Assembly: GCA_944322565.1 (NCBI GenBank)
Contig: CALUPG010000010.1
Span: forward strand, 30,043 to 94,042
Length of the DNA stretch: 64,000 bases
Direction of reading: 5' to 3'
From: an uncultured Bacteroidales bacterium
GTDB lineage: Bacteria > Bacteroidota > Bacteroidia > Bacteroidales > UBA932
Below the pieces are notes generated by a model, which was given only the letters and a program-made list of their open reading frames with translations, did not search any database and was not told where the DNA came from. Position numbers and translations under genes: made by a program. The number at the start of each line of letters is the position of its first letter. Positions within the stretch are counted from its first letter, which is position 1. Shown here in pieces: positions 37,240 through 46,302 of this stretch.

Positions 37240-37980
37240 ATGACTATTAAGAATATCCTCATCTCACAACAGCCACCCAAGGCAGCATCCCAGTACTCTT
37301 CCATTGCGGAAAACTACGGAGTAAATTTTGAGTTCGCCCCGTTCTTCAAAATCGAGCCGCTCACATCAAGGGAATTCCGTGGACAAAGGATAAACATTCT
37401 TGACCATACGGCTATCGTTTTCTCCGCCCGGTCAACTATAGATGCATTTTTCAGACTCTGCGAAGAACTCCGCATCAAGATTCCCGAGACAATGAAATAT
37501 TTCTGCATATCCGAGGCCGTGGCCATGTATCTGCAGAAGCATATCGTATACAGAAAGAGAAAGATATTTTTCGGGGACGGCACACCAGCCTCTATCCTTG
37601 AGCAGATAGGCAGCAAGCACAAGGGAGAAAAATTCCTGATAGCAATGTCTGACTCTGCGAACAATGACATATCGGCAATATTCGCCGACAATGGCTTTGA
37701 CTATGACAGCGCTGTCTTCGTCAAATCAGTATCCCAGGACCTCAAGAGCCTGGACATGCATTCATTCGACATGATTGTGCTTTACAATCCTGCCGATGTA
37801 AAGTCCCTGTATGAGAATTTCCCTGACTTCACCCAGGGAGACATAAAGTTTGTTTCCTACGGCAAGTCAGTGGTAAAGGCAATGAATGAGGCAGGGCTTC
37901 AGATAGAAATCTCGGCGCCTACAGCCGACGCCCCTTCTGTGGCAAAAGCAATTGAAATCTATCTGGAACAGCACAAGTGA
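37240..37980 (+). CDS. hemD: Uroporphyrinogen-III synthase
   Basis: The protein has 246 residues forming the two-domain HemD fold: ILISQQPPKAASQYSSIAEN at the start, FSARSTIDAFFRLCEELRI, and SFDMIVLYNPADVKSLYENF in the second half, ending APTADAPSVAKAIEIYL. This is the usual divergent HemD of Bacteroidota. It would close hydroxymethylbilane to uroporphyrinogen III in haem synthesis, although no other haem gene is present here. The stop overlaps the rnpA start (TGATG). Confidence 0.85.
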   Translation: MTIKNILISQQPPKAASQYSSIAENYGVNFEFAPFFKIEPLTSREFRGQRINILDHTAIVFSARSTIDAFFRLCEELRIKIPETMKYFCISEAVAMYLQKHIVYRKRKIFFGDGTPASILEQIGSKHKGEKFLIAMSDSANNDISAIFADNGFDYDSAVFVKSVSQDLKSLDMHSFDMIVLYNPADVKSLYENFPDFTQGDIKFVSYGKSVVKAMNEAGLQIEISAPTADAPSVAKAIEIYLEQHK

Positions 37981-38351
37981 TGGACAGCCGCTGTCACAAT
38001 ACCCTTGCAAAGAAAGAACGCCTCTGCGGAAAGTCCCGCATATCAAGACTCCTGACGGAAGGCAGGTCAGGCTATGCCGGATGTCTCCGCTATTGCTTTC
38101 TGGAGGGCAATGGTGCGGACTGTGACAGGATAATGGTATCTGTTCCGAAAAAACTTTTCAGACGGGCAGTAAAGCGCAATCTGCTGAAAAGGAGACTGAG
38201 GGAAAGTTTTCGGCTCCAGAAAAACAAATTCAGCCTGCAGGAGCCGGTCGACCTGATGTTCGTTTACAACTCCAGGGACATCAAGCCATTCAAAGAAATT
38301 TTCTCATCAGTCGGCAAAGTCATTGAAAATGTCAACAATTCAAGGAAATGA
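37980..38351 (+). CDS. rnpA: Ribonuclease P protein component
   Basis: The protein has 123 residues from the ATG at 37980. The GTG three bases upstream lies inside hemD. The RNase P signature is present as [18 protein letters not shown], with the preceding VSVPKKLFR strand. It is the protein cofactor of the 5' tRNA maturation ribozyme. The pair rnpA-yidD is conserved across bacteria. Confidence 0.95.
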   Translation: MDSRCHNTLAKKERLCGKSRISRLLTEGRSGYAGCLRYCFLEGNGADCDRIMVSVPKKLFRRAVKRNLLKRRLRESFRLQKNKFSLQEPVDLMFVYNSRDIKPFKEIFSSVGKVIENVNNSRK

Positions 38352-38667
38352 ACAGGACAGGAAATTGAGGAAATTCCTTATTTTTCCTTTTGTCGTTCTG
38401 ATAAAATTCTATCAGACTTGCATTTCCCCGCTTACCCCTCCTGCATGCAGGTATTCCCCGACCTGCTCGCAATATTCTCTTGAAGCTTTCCGAAAGCATG
38501 GAGCAATAAAGGGATTCTTTCTCAGCGTCAGGAGAATAGCAAGGTGCAACCCGTGGGGAGGAAGCGGATATGACCCTGTCCCTGACAAATGCACAATTTT
38601 CGGCAGCCCTGTCAGGGAAAGCCCGGAAGAAATGACAGACAAGACAAAGAACGAAAAGAACAACTGA
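38329..38667 (+). CDS. yidD: Membrane protein insertion efficiency factor
   Basis: The protein has 112 residues from the ATG at 38329, overlapping rnpA by 23 bases. An in-frame TTG sits two codons upstream. The YidD core is clear: [37 protein letters not shown] and [17 protein letters not shown], with the three Cys positions. It assists YidC-mediated insertion. A charged tail of about 25 residues ([13 protein letters not shown]) extends beyond the usual end. Confidence 0.95.
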   Translation: MSTIQGNEQDRKLRKFLIFPFVVLIKFYQTCISPLTPPACRYSPTCSQYSLEAFRKHGAIKGFFLSVRRIARCNPWGGSGYDPVPDKCTIFGSPVRESPEEMTDKTKNEKNN

Positions 38668-38678
38668 TTCATTCTGCA

Positions 38679-39389
38679 ATGCCAAAAAAAGAAAATATCC
38701 GCAGACTGTTTGACAACATTGCTCCGGATTACGACAAACTGAACCATATCCTGTCTCTGGACATAGACAAATCATGGCGAAAAAAAGCCATCCGAGAAAC
38801 AGTCAGTCCCGCCGGCTCCGCCCTCAATATACTTGATGTGGCGTGCGGGACCGGCGATTTCGCCATAGGAATGGGGAAGGCCGCCGGGAAAGGGAGCAGA
38901 ATAACAGGCATAGACATCTCTGCCGGCATGCTTGAAATCGGCAAGGAAAAAATCAGAGACGGGGGATTGTCCGGGACAATTTCCCTGACTGAAGCCGACT
39001 GCGAAGCTCTTCCGTTTGAAGACAAGACTTTTGACCGTGTGACGGCAGCATTCGGAGTCAGGAATTTCGAGCATCTTGAAACCGGACTGAAAGAAATGCA
39101 CCGCGTCCTTGCGGAATCAGGGAAAGCAATCATACTTGAACTCTCCACACCATCCAATCCTGTCCTCTGCTGGTTCTACAGACTTTACTTCCTGCATATT
39201 CTTCCGGCCATCGGAGGCCGCATATCAGGAGACAAGGCCGCATACTGCTACCTCCCCGCCTCCGTGCTGAAATTTCCCGGACCGGAGAAATTCATGAAAA
39301 TAATGTCAGACTGCGGATTTTCTGATGTCAGGCACAAGTCCTTTACCTTCGGAATCTGCAGGATGTACACCGGCATCAGACACCACTGA
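38679..39389 (+). CDS. menG: Demethylmenaquinone methyltransferase
   Basis: The protein has 236 residues from MPKKENIRRLFDNIAPDYDK. It is a class I SAM methyltransferase with the SAM loop LDVACGTGDFAIGMG, acidic GIDISAGMLEIGK and the UbiE/MenG block VTAAFGVRNFEHLETGLKEM. It catalyses the last step of menaquinone synthesis. The convergent neighbour is menA, which makes its substrate, so the two steps meet at this locus although on opposite strands. Confidence 0.93.
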   Translation: MPKKENIRRLFDNIAPDYDKLNHILSLDIDKSWRKKAIRETVSPAGSALNILDVACGTGDFAIGMGKAAGKGSRITGIDISAGMLEIGKEKIRDGGLSGTISLTEADCEALPFEDKTFDRVTAAFGVRNFEHLETGLKEMHRVLAESGKAIILELSTPSNPVLCWFYRLYFLHILPAIGGRISGDKAAYCYLPASVLKFPGPEKFMKIMSDCGFSDVRHKSFTFGICRMYTGIRHH

Positions 39390-39413
39390 CGGACAGACCC
39401 GCGCGTAAAAGCA

Positions 39414-40325
39414 TCAGAACAGAAAAACGACAAATCCCAAGCCGCCCAGGACAGCAAACAGGAATGTCGCCACGACAAGAAGAGGCAGCATCGGGTCAAG
39501 ACTCCTTCCCCTGCCTTTCCATACTCCCACTAAATGAAGGACGAACAGCGGAAGAGTCAGCACGAAAAGATAATGCCACAGACTGAAAATCCTTGAATAC
39601 GCATAGACCGACATGGCGGCCCAGCCGATTAGGACAAGAAATGTCTGATATATTTTCGCTCCCTTTTCCCCGATTTTCAGAGGAACAGTCACCCTTGTAG
39701 CGGCGTCTGTACTCATATCTCTGATATTGTTGACATTAAGGACAGCCACACTGAACGCTCCGATACTGACGGCGGGAAGAAGCAGAAACCACGACGGAAT
39801 ATCATGGGCGGCAATCAGGTACGATCCGAGGACTGATACAATCCCGAAAAAGATGAACACATAGACATCACCCATGCCCCTGTACCCGTAAGGGGATTTC
39901 CCCAGGGTATAGCGCATTGCGCCCGATATTGCCGCAAATCCAAGTATCATGAACAGAATGGATTCAAGCGAAAGCAGTGTCCCGTAAGAGCACCATATCA
40001 ATGCAAGGCCGAATACGGCGGAAAGGATGACATAAATCCATACCATCACCTTGAAATCCCCTATGCCCAGATGACCGGATGATATACTGTAGACCGGACC
40101 TTGCCTGTCACCGGAGTCCGTTCCCCTGAGCGCATCCCCCAATTCATTGGAGACATTGGAAAGAATCTGCAGGGAAAGTGCCGTCAAAATTGTAAAGATG
40201 ACAACATCCCACCGTACTATATAATCAGAGGCAGCCAGCATAAGCCCCAACGAAATTCCTGCAAGAGAAAGAGGAAGAGTCCTGAGGCGCATAGCCTTGA
40301 TACAATATTTCAACTTCTTCATCAC
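39414..40325 (-). CDS. menA: 1,4-dihydroxy-2-naphthoate polyprenyltransferase
   Basis: The protein has 303 residues with about eight membrane helices. The prenyl-diphosphate binding motif is NVSNELGDALRGTDSGDRQG, and the second Asp motif is NVNNIRDMSTDAATRVTVPL. It attaches the polyprenyl chain to 1,4-dihydroxy-2-naphthoate. An ATG codon directly follows the first, so the start may be at 40322. No clear TAnnTTTG lies upstream. Confidence 0.92.
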   Translation of the reverse strand: MMKKLKYCIKAMRLRTLPLSLAGISLGLMLAASDYIVRWDVVIFTILTALSLQILSNVSNELGDALRGTDSGDRQGPVYSISSGHLGIGDFKVMVWIYVILSAVFGLALIWCSYGTLLSLESILFMILGFAAISGAMRYTLGKSPYGYRGMGDVYVFIFFGIVSVLGSYLIAAHDIPSWFLLLPAVSIGAFSVAVLNVNNIRDMSTDAATRVTVPLKIGEKGAKIYQTFLVLIGWAAMSVYAYSRIFSLWHYLFVLTLPLFVLHLVGVWKGRGRSLDPMLPLLVVATFLFAVLGGLGFVVFLF

Positions 40326-40515
40326 ACTACTTTACAATAAATAAAACAACACATAAAACAACATAAGCAACAACTTCAGGGACGAGAGAAAGGTCCATCT
40401 TTGCATCGGTTAAGAATCTTATTCGTCTCAAATCCGGAGGTAGATGATTTCTGGGTAATGTGTGCAATTCTGGCTTAGAGTCACCTTCGGGACCTCTATA
40501 GATTGTGAGGTTTTG

Positions 40516-40553
40516 AATTGGGCTTCCTTGCGACAAGGGAGCCCAATTTATTT
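40516..40553 (+). terminator. Strong hairpin, probable terminator of a short plus-strand transcript
   Basis: TTGGGCTTCCTTG (40518-40530), loop CGA, CAAGGGAGCCCAA (40534-40546) form a 13-bp stem with one G-T pair, extended by AA/TT at its base and followed by TTTATTT. The T-rich tail lies on the plus-strand side. The hairpin ends just inside the 3' end of the minus-strand glycosyltransferase gene, whose stop codon falls in its tail. Confidence 0.6.
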
Positions 40554-41372
40554 CAAGAAAGGGAAAAGCACCCTAAGATTCAGGGAAAAGAAATGAAAAA
40601 TGGCCCAGATGAGTCCCTCACTGCGGAAGTCGTAGACAAATTGTTCTTTGAGCGGCCTGCCCGTCGGTTTTGCCAGTGCACGATAACGCTCCCGCAGCCC
40701 AAGAGAAGAATTCCGCCAGAGAGGGATTCCGGAATTACGGTCACATACAGCAAGAATGCCGGGTGCAACGACTGAAACTATCCCGGCCTTTTCAGCCCGG
40801 ACGCCATAGTCGTAATCTCCGAATCCGTGAGAATAGAAAGAATCAAGCATACCTATTCTCTCATAAACATATTTGGGGACAAGAACCAGATTGCCATTGA
40901 AAATGTCGCATCCGACAGGTATCGTCTTGTCCGGAAGAATAATCCGGCCTTTCCGTGTACGACCCCCATAAGAAACCGCTCCGTCGGCCCCCTCCGCCGT
41001 CCCTGCGACTATGGCCTTATGTCTCAATGCTGCAGAGATTTCAAAGAGCGCGGAAAAAGCTCCCGGCTTGAGTACAATATCGTCGTTGAGCCACAGATAG
41101 AAATCCGGAGATGACGCAGATGCTGCATTCCAGGCGGCACACATGCCCCTGTTCCAATAAAGAGTGCCGTCGCCATGAATTATATTGACCTGAGGAAAAG
41201 CGGACGCAACAGCATCTGCGGTTCCGTCAGTACATCCGTCATCAGTCATCCAGATGGAAAAGGCATATCGCCCGTATGCCTTCATTGACTCCACCTGAGA
41301 CATACATGACTCAAGACAAGCAAGTGTCTTGTCTTTTCTGTTATGGACCGTCAGGAGTACAGCTGCTTCCAT
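40548..41372 (-). CDS. Family 2 glycosyltransferase (GT-A)
   Basis: The protein has 274 residues from MEAAVLLTVHNRKDKT at 41372, eight bases after the lepA stop. The GT-A fold shows the donor-binding start (LLTVHNRKDKTLACLES), the MTDDGCTDGTAD loop, the DxD-like LWLNDDIVLKPGA and a late FGDYDYGVRAEKAG block. It is close to rhamnosyl- and galactofuranosyl-transferase-type GT2 enzymes. It probably decorates a surface polysaccharide, but no cluster surrounds it. It is likely co-transcribed with lepA. Confidence 0.85.
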   Translation of the reverse strand: MEAAVLLTVHNRKDKTLACLESCMSQVESMKAYGRYAFSIWMTDDGCTDGTADAVASAFPQVNIIHGDGTLYWNRGMCAAWNAASASSPDFYLWLNDDIVLKPGAFSALFEISAALRHKAIVAGTAEGADGAVSYGGRTRKGRIILPDKTIPVGCDIFNGNLVLVPKYVYERIGMLDSFYSHGFGDYDYGVRAEKAGIVSVVAPGILAVCDRNSGIPLWRNSSLGLRERYRALAKPTGRPLKEQFVYDFRSEGLIWAIFHFFSLNLRVLFPFLK

Positions 41373-41379
41373 GCCAAGT

Positions 41380-43167
41380 CTAATCAAGTTTGAGAACGGC
41401 CATAAACGCACTCTGCGGCACCTCGACCGTACCTATCTGGCGCATGCGCTTCTTGCCCTGCTTCTGCTTCTCAAGCAGTTTTCTCTTTCTGGTTATGTCT
41501 CCGCCGTAACACTTGGCAGTGACATCCTTGCGGACAGCCTTGACTGTCTCGCGAGCAATGATTTTCGAGCCTATCGCCGCCTGAATCGCGATATCAAACT
41601 GCTGCCTCGGAATCAGCTCCTTGAGTTTCTCGCAGATTCGACGCCCGAAATCGTAGGCATGGTCGGCATGGATGAGACTTGAAAGCGCATCGGCAGGCTC
41701 GCCGTTGAGAAGGATGTCCAGCTTGACGAGCTTTGCCTCCCTGAATCCTATCAGATGATAGTCAAATGAGGCATAGCCCCTGGAAATCGACTTCAGCTTG
41801 TCATAAAAGTCAAAGACAATCTCGGAGAGAGGCATCTCATAAGTCAGCTCGAGCCTGTCTGATGTAATATAATGCTGATTGACAAGTATTCCCCTCTTGT
41901 CAAGACACAATTTCATAATCGGACCGTAGAATTCAGCCTTGGAAATGACCTGCGCCTTGATGTACGGCTCCTCTATCCGAGAGACAAGCGTCGGAGCCGG
42001 CAGCCCTGAAGGATTGTGGACATCCACGACCTCACCCTGTGTGGTATACACCTTATAGGACACATTCGGCACGGTGGTTATCACATCCATGCCGAATTCC
42101 CTGAAAAGTCTCTCCTGCACAATCTCAAGATGCAGCAGGCCGAGAAATCCGCAGCGGAAACCGAATCCGAGGGCAAGCGATGACTCGGGCTCAAATACAA
42201 GAGATGCGTCATTGAGCTGGAGTTTCTCCAAAGAAGAACGGAGCTCCTCATACTGGTCGGTCTCCACAGGATACACTCCGGCAAAAAGCATCGGCTTCAC
42301 TTCCTCGAAGCCGGCGATGGCCTCCCGGCACGGAGCGTCGACATGGGTTATCGTGTCGCCTACCTTCACTTCGGACGCAGTCTTTATTCCAGAAATGATA
42401 TAGCCCACACTTCCGCAAGGTATTTCTTCCTGCGGACAGAGCTTCATCTTGAGCACGCCGACCTCGTCAGCTTCATATTCTTTGCCGGTGTTGAAGAATT
42501 TGACCTTGTCCCCTGTACGGACTGAGCCGTTCCGGACCTTGAAATACGCGATTATGCCACGGAACGGATTGAACACGGAGTCAAAGATAAGGGCCTGGAG
42601 CGGGGCTTCAGGGTCTCCTGTCGGAGACGGGACGCGGCTGACAATGGCATCAAGAATCTCCCTCACGCCTTCCCCAGTCTTGCCTGACGCCCTGAGCACA
42701 TCATCCGGACTGCAGCCGAGCAGATCCACGACCTGGTCGGTCACCACCTCGGGCATAGCCGCATCCATGTCAATCTTGTTCAGGACCGGAATAATCTCCA
42801 GGTCATGCTCGATTGCGAGATAAAGATTGGATATTGTCTGGGCTTGTATACCCTGGGTGGCATCCACGACAAGAAGCGCTCCCTCGCAGGAAGCGATGGC
42901 CCTTGACACTTCGTACGAAAAATCGACATGCCCCGGGGTGTCAATCAGGTTGAGAATATATTTCTCTCCCCCCGAGACATATTCCATCTGGATTGCATGG
43001 CTCTTGATGGTAATCCCCTTCTCTTTCTCCAGATCCATGGAATCGAGGACCTGAGCCTCCATGTCACGCTCACTCAGGGTATTCGTGAGTTCAAGCATCC
43101 TGTCCGCAAGAGTACTCTTTCCGTGGTCAATATGGGCTATTATACAGAAATTCCTAATGTTCTTCAT
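41380..43167 (-). CDS. lepA: Elongation factor 4 (LepA)
   Basis: The protein has 595 residues from [20 protein letters not shown] at 43167. The GTPase motifs are AHIDHGKS (G1), DTPGHVDF (G3) and NKIDM (G4). Domains II, III and V follow, then the LepA-specific C-terminus ending [26 protein letters not shown] basic tail and [10 protein letters not shown]. It acts on stalled or mistranslocated ribosomes. The glycosyltransferase gene follows at 8 bases. Confidence 0.97.
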   Translation of the reverse strand: MKNIRNFCIIAHIDHGKSTLADRMLELTNTLSERDMEAQVLDSMDLEKEKGITIKSHAIQMEYVSGGEKYILNLIDTPGHVDFSYEVSRAIASCEGALLVVDATQGIQAQTISNLYLAIEHDLEIIPVLNKIDMDAAMPEVVTDQVVDLLGCSPDDVLRASGKTGEGVREILDAIVSRVPSPTGDPEAPLQALIFDSVFNPFRGIIAYFKVRNGSVRTGDKVKFFNTGKEYEADEVGVLKMKLCPQEEIPCGSVGYIISGIKTASEVKVGDTITHVDAPCREAIAGFEEVKPMLFAGVYPVETDQYEELRSSLEKLQLNDASLVFEPESSLALGFGFRCGFLGLLHLEIVQERLFREFGMDVITTVPNVSYKVYTTQGEVVDVHNPSGLPAPTLVSRIEEPYIKAQVISKAEFYGPIMKLCLDKRGILVNQHYITSDRLELTYEMPLSEIVFDFYDKLKSISRGYASFDYHLIGFREAKLVKLDILLNGEPADALSSLIHADHAYDFGRRICEKLKELIPRQQFDIAIQAAIGSKIIARETVKAVRKDVTAKCYGGDITRKRKLLEKQKQGKKRMRQIGTVEVPQSAFMAVLKLD

Positions 43168-43186
43168 ATCATAAATCCGTCGGCTG

Positions 43187-43215
43187 CAAATATAGCAATT
43201 ATATTCTTGATGCAA
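43187..43215 (-). promoter_or_regulatory. lepA: Promoter of lepA
   Basis: The minus strand has TATATTTG (43187-43194) and TTG (43213-43215) with an 18-base spacer, 19 bases before the ATG. Confidence 0.6.
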
Positions 43216-43263
43216 TTAAACCCATATGCGTTATCAGGCGTTATCAGCAGGAGAAATGGATGG

Positions 43264-43436
43264 GCGAGCGGCCGTCGGAAGGCATTTTTTTTGGGGGGGG
43301 AGGAGGAGAGGGAAGCCACCGGGCGCGGTTTTGCGGGGTTTTCGCGCCCGTCGGCATTTTGAAAATGCCATCGGCCACACTTTTGCGGGAAAATCGCGGC
43401 CGTCGGACACTGTTTTATATATCCACCGGCCGCACC
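43264..43436. repeat. Interspersed three-hairpin repeat, copy A2
   Basis: It has the same unit order as the repeat at 361-516. Unit 2 pairs GTCGGCATTTT with AAAATGCCATCGGC. Unit 3 pairs GCGGCCG with CGGCCGC around an AT-rich loop. Unit 1 carries a run of eight T and nine G (about 43286-43302), absent from A1. Left arms read GTCGG where A1 has GGTGG, while right arms agree. The copy lies between lepA and tRNA-Leu, and no gene occurs in it. Confidence 0.75.
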
Positions 43437-43500
43437 ACCCTAAACAACATGGATTATACCAAAAGAGACCCGCAGTCTCCTGCAGGTCTCTTCAATGTGG

Positions 43501-43583
43501 TGCGGATGGCGAGAGTCGAACTCGCACAGGCTTACGCCCACCACCCCCTCAAAGTGGCGTGTCTACCATTTCACCACATCCGC
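43501..43583 (-). tRNA. tRNA-Leu (GAG)
   Basis: The minus strand has acceptor GCGGATG with CATCCGC, a Leu-type D arm (GGTGAAATGGTAGACAC), anticodon stem CCACT/GGTGG with loop TTGAGGG giving GAG, a long variable arm and T arm GTTCGACTC. The size of 83 bases fits a class II tRNA. A CCA is not encoded. Confidence 0.93.
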
Positions 43584-43719
43584 TTTTGGTTTGGGACTGC
43601 AAAGATACATTGATTTTATTTAATTGCAAATTTTTTTGTAATACTTAATATGCCTGTCAGCAAAATTCCACATGAAATCATTCCGGATATCAGGAGACAG
43701 CCGACACCCGGACATGCGG

Positions 43720-44211
43720 CTAATCGCTGATCTTGTCCCAATACACCGACTGGGAGATGCCGAGGATGGAACCGCGGACTCGCAGCCGGCAGTCAGGCTC
43801 AAACTCGCACATCACATTGGCCCTGATTCCGCGCGTAGGATCATAGATTTTGCCGTCATCCCATCTCATTTTGGCGGAATTAAATTTCAGTCCCTTCATA
43901 ATCAATATCCTGTTGCATGGTGTATTGCGCAGGGACCTGTCAGGATTCTTCTCGTCAAGGCGCAGCTTACCGTTGCGGTCAAGGCTGTCACGGATCCACA
44001 GGACCTGCGCTGAAAATGTGCCGTCCGCCTCACGGAATATGCTGACACGGCTTTCCTCTCCTTCATGAGCGACATAATACACACCTGTAATGTCATCCGG
44101 ATGTCTGCTGTCCTGTGCAGAAAGGAAAGAAGAGGGAGCAAAAAGAAGGACAGCCGCACTCAAGAAAAACGCAACCGGAAATATCTGATTGCTGGTCAAT
44201 AATCTCATCAT
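43720..44211 (-). CDS. DUF2147-type exported protein
   Basis: The protein has 163 residues from MMRLLTSNQIFPVAFF at 44211. The longer open frame upstream crosses the rpsP promoter region. A signal peptide ends near SSFLSAQ, then a small beta-barrel (DDITGVYYVAHEGEESRVSI, RDSLDRNGKLRLDEKNPDRS, GKIYDPTRGIRANVMCEFEP) of the DUF2147 family, ending in LRVRGSILGISQSVYWDKI. These proteins are periplasmic and may bind lipids or small ligands. No precise role is known. It is divergent from rpsP. Confidence 0.82.
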   Translation of the reverse strand: MMRLLTSNQIFPVAFFLSAAVLLFAPSSFLSAQDSRHPDDITGVYYVAHEGEESRVSIFREADGTFSAQVLWIRDSLDRNGKLRLDEKNPDRSLRNTPCNRILIMKGLKFNSAKMRWDDGKIYDPTRGIRANVMCEFEPDCRLRVRGSILGISQSVYWDKISD

Positions 44212-44233
44212 CTTCTCAAATTTATTCGTCGGA

Positions 44234-44264
44234 TTGCAAATATAAGAATTTATCACTAATTTTG
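44234..44264 (+). promoter_or_regulatory. rpsP: rpsP promoter, interlocked with that of the DUF2147 gene
   Basis: The plus strand has TTG (44234-44236), a 20-base spacer and TAATTTTG (44257-44264). On the minus strand TATATTTG (44237-44244) is the -7 element of the DUF2147 gene, directly abutting the rpsP -33 element. The two promoters therefore cannot easily be occupied together. Confidence 0.65.
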
Positions 44265-44324
44265 CGCCGCTTTCTCGTGAAGGAAGCACAGGTAACAATA
44301 TTAACAATTTAAAACAGATTAACA

Positions 44325-44894
44325 ATGGCTGTTAAAATCCGTTTACAGCGCCACGGAAAGAAGAATTTCGCATTCTTCCACATTGTTGTGGCAGACTCAC
44401 GCGCACCTCGCGATGGCCGTTACATCGAACAGATCGGCTCCTACAACCCTAACACGAACCCTGCAACCATCGTCCTCAACTCAGAGAGGGCTCTTGCATG
44501 GCTCAATGTGGGTGCGGAACCGACTCTCGTAGCTCGCCGCATCCTTTCATACGAGGGTGTCCTCCTCAGGAAGCACCTCCAGGGCGGTGTTGCAAAGGGA
44601 GCCCTCACTCAGGAACAGGCAGACAAGAAGTTTGCAGACTGGAAGGCTCAGAGAGATGCTAAGATCAACGCCAAGAAAGAGGGTATAGCCAAAGCTGCCG
44701 CCGATACCGCAAAGGCTGCCGCTGAAGCTGAAGCCAAAGTAAACCAGGAGAGGGCCGAGGCTATCGCCAAGAAGAAGGCCGAAGCTGAAGAAGCTGCAAG
44801 AGCTGCCGCTGAAGCTGCAGCAGCAGAAAAAGCAGCACAGGAAGCTTCTGCCGCCGAGGCAGAGGCCGCTCCGGCTGAAGCGCCTGAGGCATAA
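44325..44894 (+). CDS. rpsP: 30S ribosomal protein S16 with long Ala/Glu/Lys-rich tail
   Basis: The protein has 189 residues. The S16 core ([60 protein letters not shown]) ends near residue 105. About 80 further residues made mainly of Ala, Glu and Lys follow, predicted to be a continuous helix and typical of Bacteroidota S16. It is a structural component of the 30S body. The stop codon overlaps the rimM start. Confidence 0.96.
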   Translation: MAVKIRLQRHGKKNFAFFHIVVADSRAPRDGRYIEQIGSYNPNTNPATIVLNSERALAWLNVGAEPTLVARRILSYEGVLLRKHLQGGVAKGALTQEQADKKFADWKAQRDAKINAKKEGIAKAAADTAKAAAEAEAKVNQERAEAIAKKKAEAEEAARAAAEAAAAEKAAQEASAAEAEAAPAEAPEA

Positions 44895-45400
44895 TGACTG
44901 ATGCAGGCCACAATCTGCTCAGAATCGCCCAGGTACTGAAATCCAACGGTACAGATGGGGAGCTCGTTATGGGCTTCCGTGACATCTCTCCTGAAGATAT
45001 TGACCTCAAGGAACCGGTATATGTCCATTTTGATGGACTCCCGGTTCCTTTTTTCATTGATTCATTTGTCCGCAAGGGCAGCAGCAAGGCTCTGGTCCGG
45101 CTCACGGACATAAATTGTCTGAAAGATGCGGAAGAAATGGCCGGCAGGGCTGTCTATATAAAAGAAAATGCCATCCTCTCGGAAGAAGATGACATTTCAC
45201 TCATAGGCTGGACTTTATATGACAGCTTTCACAATGAAGTCGGTGTAATCTCGGACTTCTTTGATATTCCCGGGAATCCCTGCATAGAGGTAGGCACAAT
45301 CTCCGGGACGGCAATGATACCGCTGCACGAAGATCTCGTGATATCCGCCGATGAAGAATCCCGGACTCTTGTCATGACAATACCGGATGGCCTGATATAA
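44894..45400 (+). CDS. rimM: Ribosome maturation factor RimM
   Basis: The protein has 168 residues. The N-terminal RimM beta-barrel (IAQVLKSNGTDGELVMGFRD) and C-terminal PRC barrel (LIGWTLYDSFHNEVGVISDF, AMIPLHEDLVISADEESRTL) are visible. It helps assemble the 30S head and binds S19. The gene starts on the last base of rpsP, so the two are translated from one message. trmD, often next in other phyla, is not present. Confidence 0.93.
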   Translation: MTDAGHNLLRIAQVLKSNGTDGELVMGFRDISPEDIDLKEPVYVHFDGLPVPFFIDSFVRKGSSKALVRLTDINCLKDAEEMAGRAVYIKENAILSEEDDISLIGWTLYDSFHNEVGVISDFFDIPGNPCIEVGTISGTAMIPLHEDLVISADEESRTLVMTIPDGLI

Positions 45401-45448
45401 CAGGCTCCGGTCCTTTCTCTACGGCTTTCTTCCGGCCTGTTGTCGCCG

Positions 45449-46234
45449 TCAGTCGTTATACTGGCTGATATATACGGATGCGACAAAATTATCCATACAG
45501 AAATACATCAGATCCTCCCCGGCAGAAGCGGCGGAAAGCTTTGCATCAATTGAAAAATCAATATATTGCACCGACCCGAGATCCGATATTTCAACCGATT
45601 TCCAATCCGTGACAAGTTCTTTCTTGCCGGCTCTCCAGTCCGCCAGAGCAACCTGAACGGAACCTGTCTCCGAATTTCCTGAATAACCGGTAAGATTAAC
45701 CGTAAAATAATCTCCTTCGACTGCTTTTGTTCTGAAATATTTCGCCACCTCAATCGTTGTGTTGAAAAATGCAAAAGTCGGACTGCAAGTCCCTATTGCG
45801 GATTGCTCGAAACGGATATCATGCTCCGGCATGGAGTCCGGGTCTTCATGAAATACAAGAAATATCTCTTTCCCTCTGTTCGGCATTGCATCTGTGGTAT
45901 CGCTCACTGCGTATGGAGAAAGCAGGGCATCAAGTTCAGAATCCACGGCACCTCCCTCCCCGCGGAAAAGCACATCGACAGGCATGCGCTTCCTGGAGAG
46001 AGCCCAGCCTCCGTCCGCCTCGGGATTATCTTCGGAGATTGTATTGAAGAATGTGACGGGTCCATATCCGAAATAATTCATAACCAGAACAGAATCTGTC
46101 GCTTGGGCTTCCGTAAACATGGATTCCATATCTGAAAAATCCGCAAACAGAGTATAGCTTGCCTCATATCCCGTATTCTTGAAGCACGACACGGCCATCA
46201 TGGCCACCAAAGACATAAATATCAATTTTTTCAT
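45449..46234 (-). CDS. Putative surface lipoprotein, DUF4465-like
   Basis: The protein has 261 residues with lipobox MAVSC after a short signal (MKKLIFMSLVAMMAVSC). The rest is beta-rich, with FFNTTIEVAKYFRTK, GDYFTVNLTGYSG and the C-terminal LMYFCMDNFVASVYI, resembling the last strands of DUF4465/PCMD-type proteins that accompany TonB-dependent receptors. No receptor gene is close. It is single, facing rimM tail to tail, with a -7 element (TATTTTTG) at 46253-46260. Confidence 0.7.
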   Translation of the reverse strand: MKKLIFMSLVAMMAVSCFKNTGYEASYTLFADFSDMESMFTEAQATDSVLVMNYFGYGPVTFFNTISEDNPEADGGWALSRKRMPVDVLFRGEGGAVDSELDALLSPYAVSDTTDAMPNRGKEIFLVFHEDPDSMPEHDIRFEQSAIGTCSPTFAFFNTTIEVAKYFRTKAVEGDYFTVNLTGYSGNSETGSVQVALADWRAGKKELVTDWKSVEISDLGSVQYIDFSIDAKLSAASAGEDLMYFCMDNFVASVYISQYND

Positions 46235-46252
46235 ATCACCTCTGATTTTTTA

Positions 46253-46260
46253 CAAAAATA
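46253..46260 (-). promoter_or_regulatory. -7 element of the lipoprotein gene
   Basis: The minus strand reads TATTTTTG, matching TAnnTTTG, 19 bases before the ATG at 46234. Confidence 0.5.
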
Positions 46261-46302
46261 AAATTTTATCGCCGGATATTGCCGGCTGAAACATTATAAG
46301 CG

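Noticed and set aside
40327..40536. 69-codon minus-strand frame upstream of menA
   Set aside because: It starts inside the 13-bp terminator hairpin and has no recognisable domain. Structured non-coding sequence explains it better.
43224..43648. Plus-strand frames across repeat A2 and tRNA-Leu
   Set aside because: They run through a GC-rich repeat and an antisense tRNA, with no protein-like composition.
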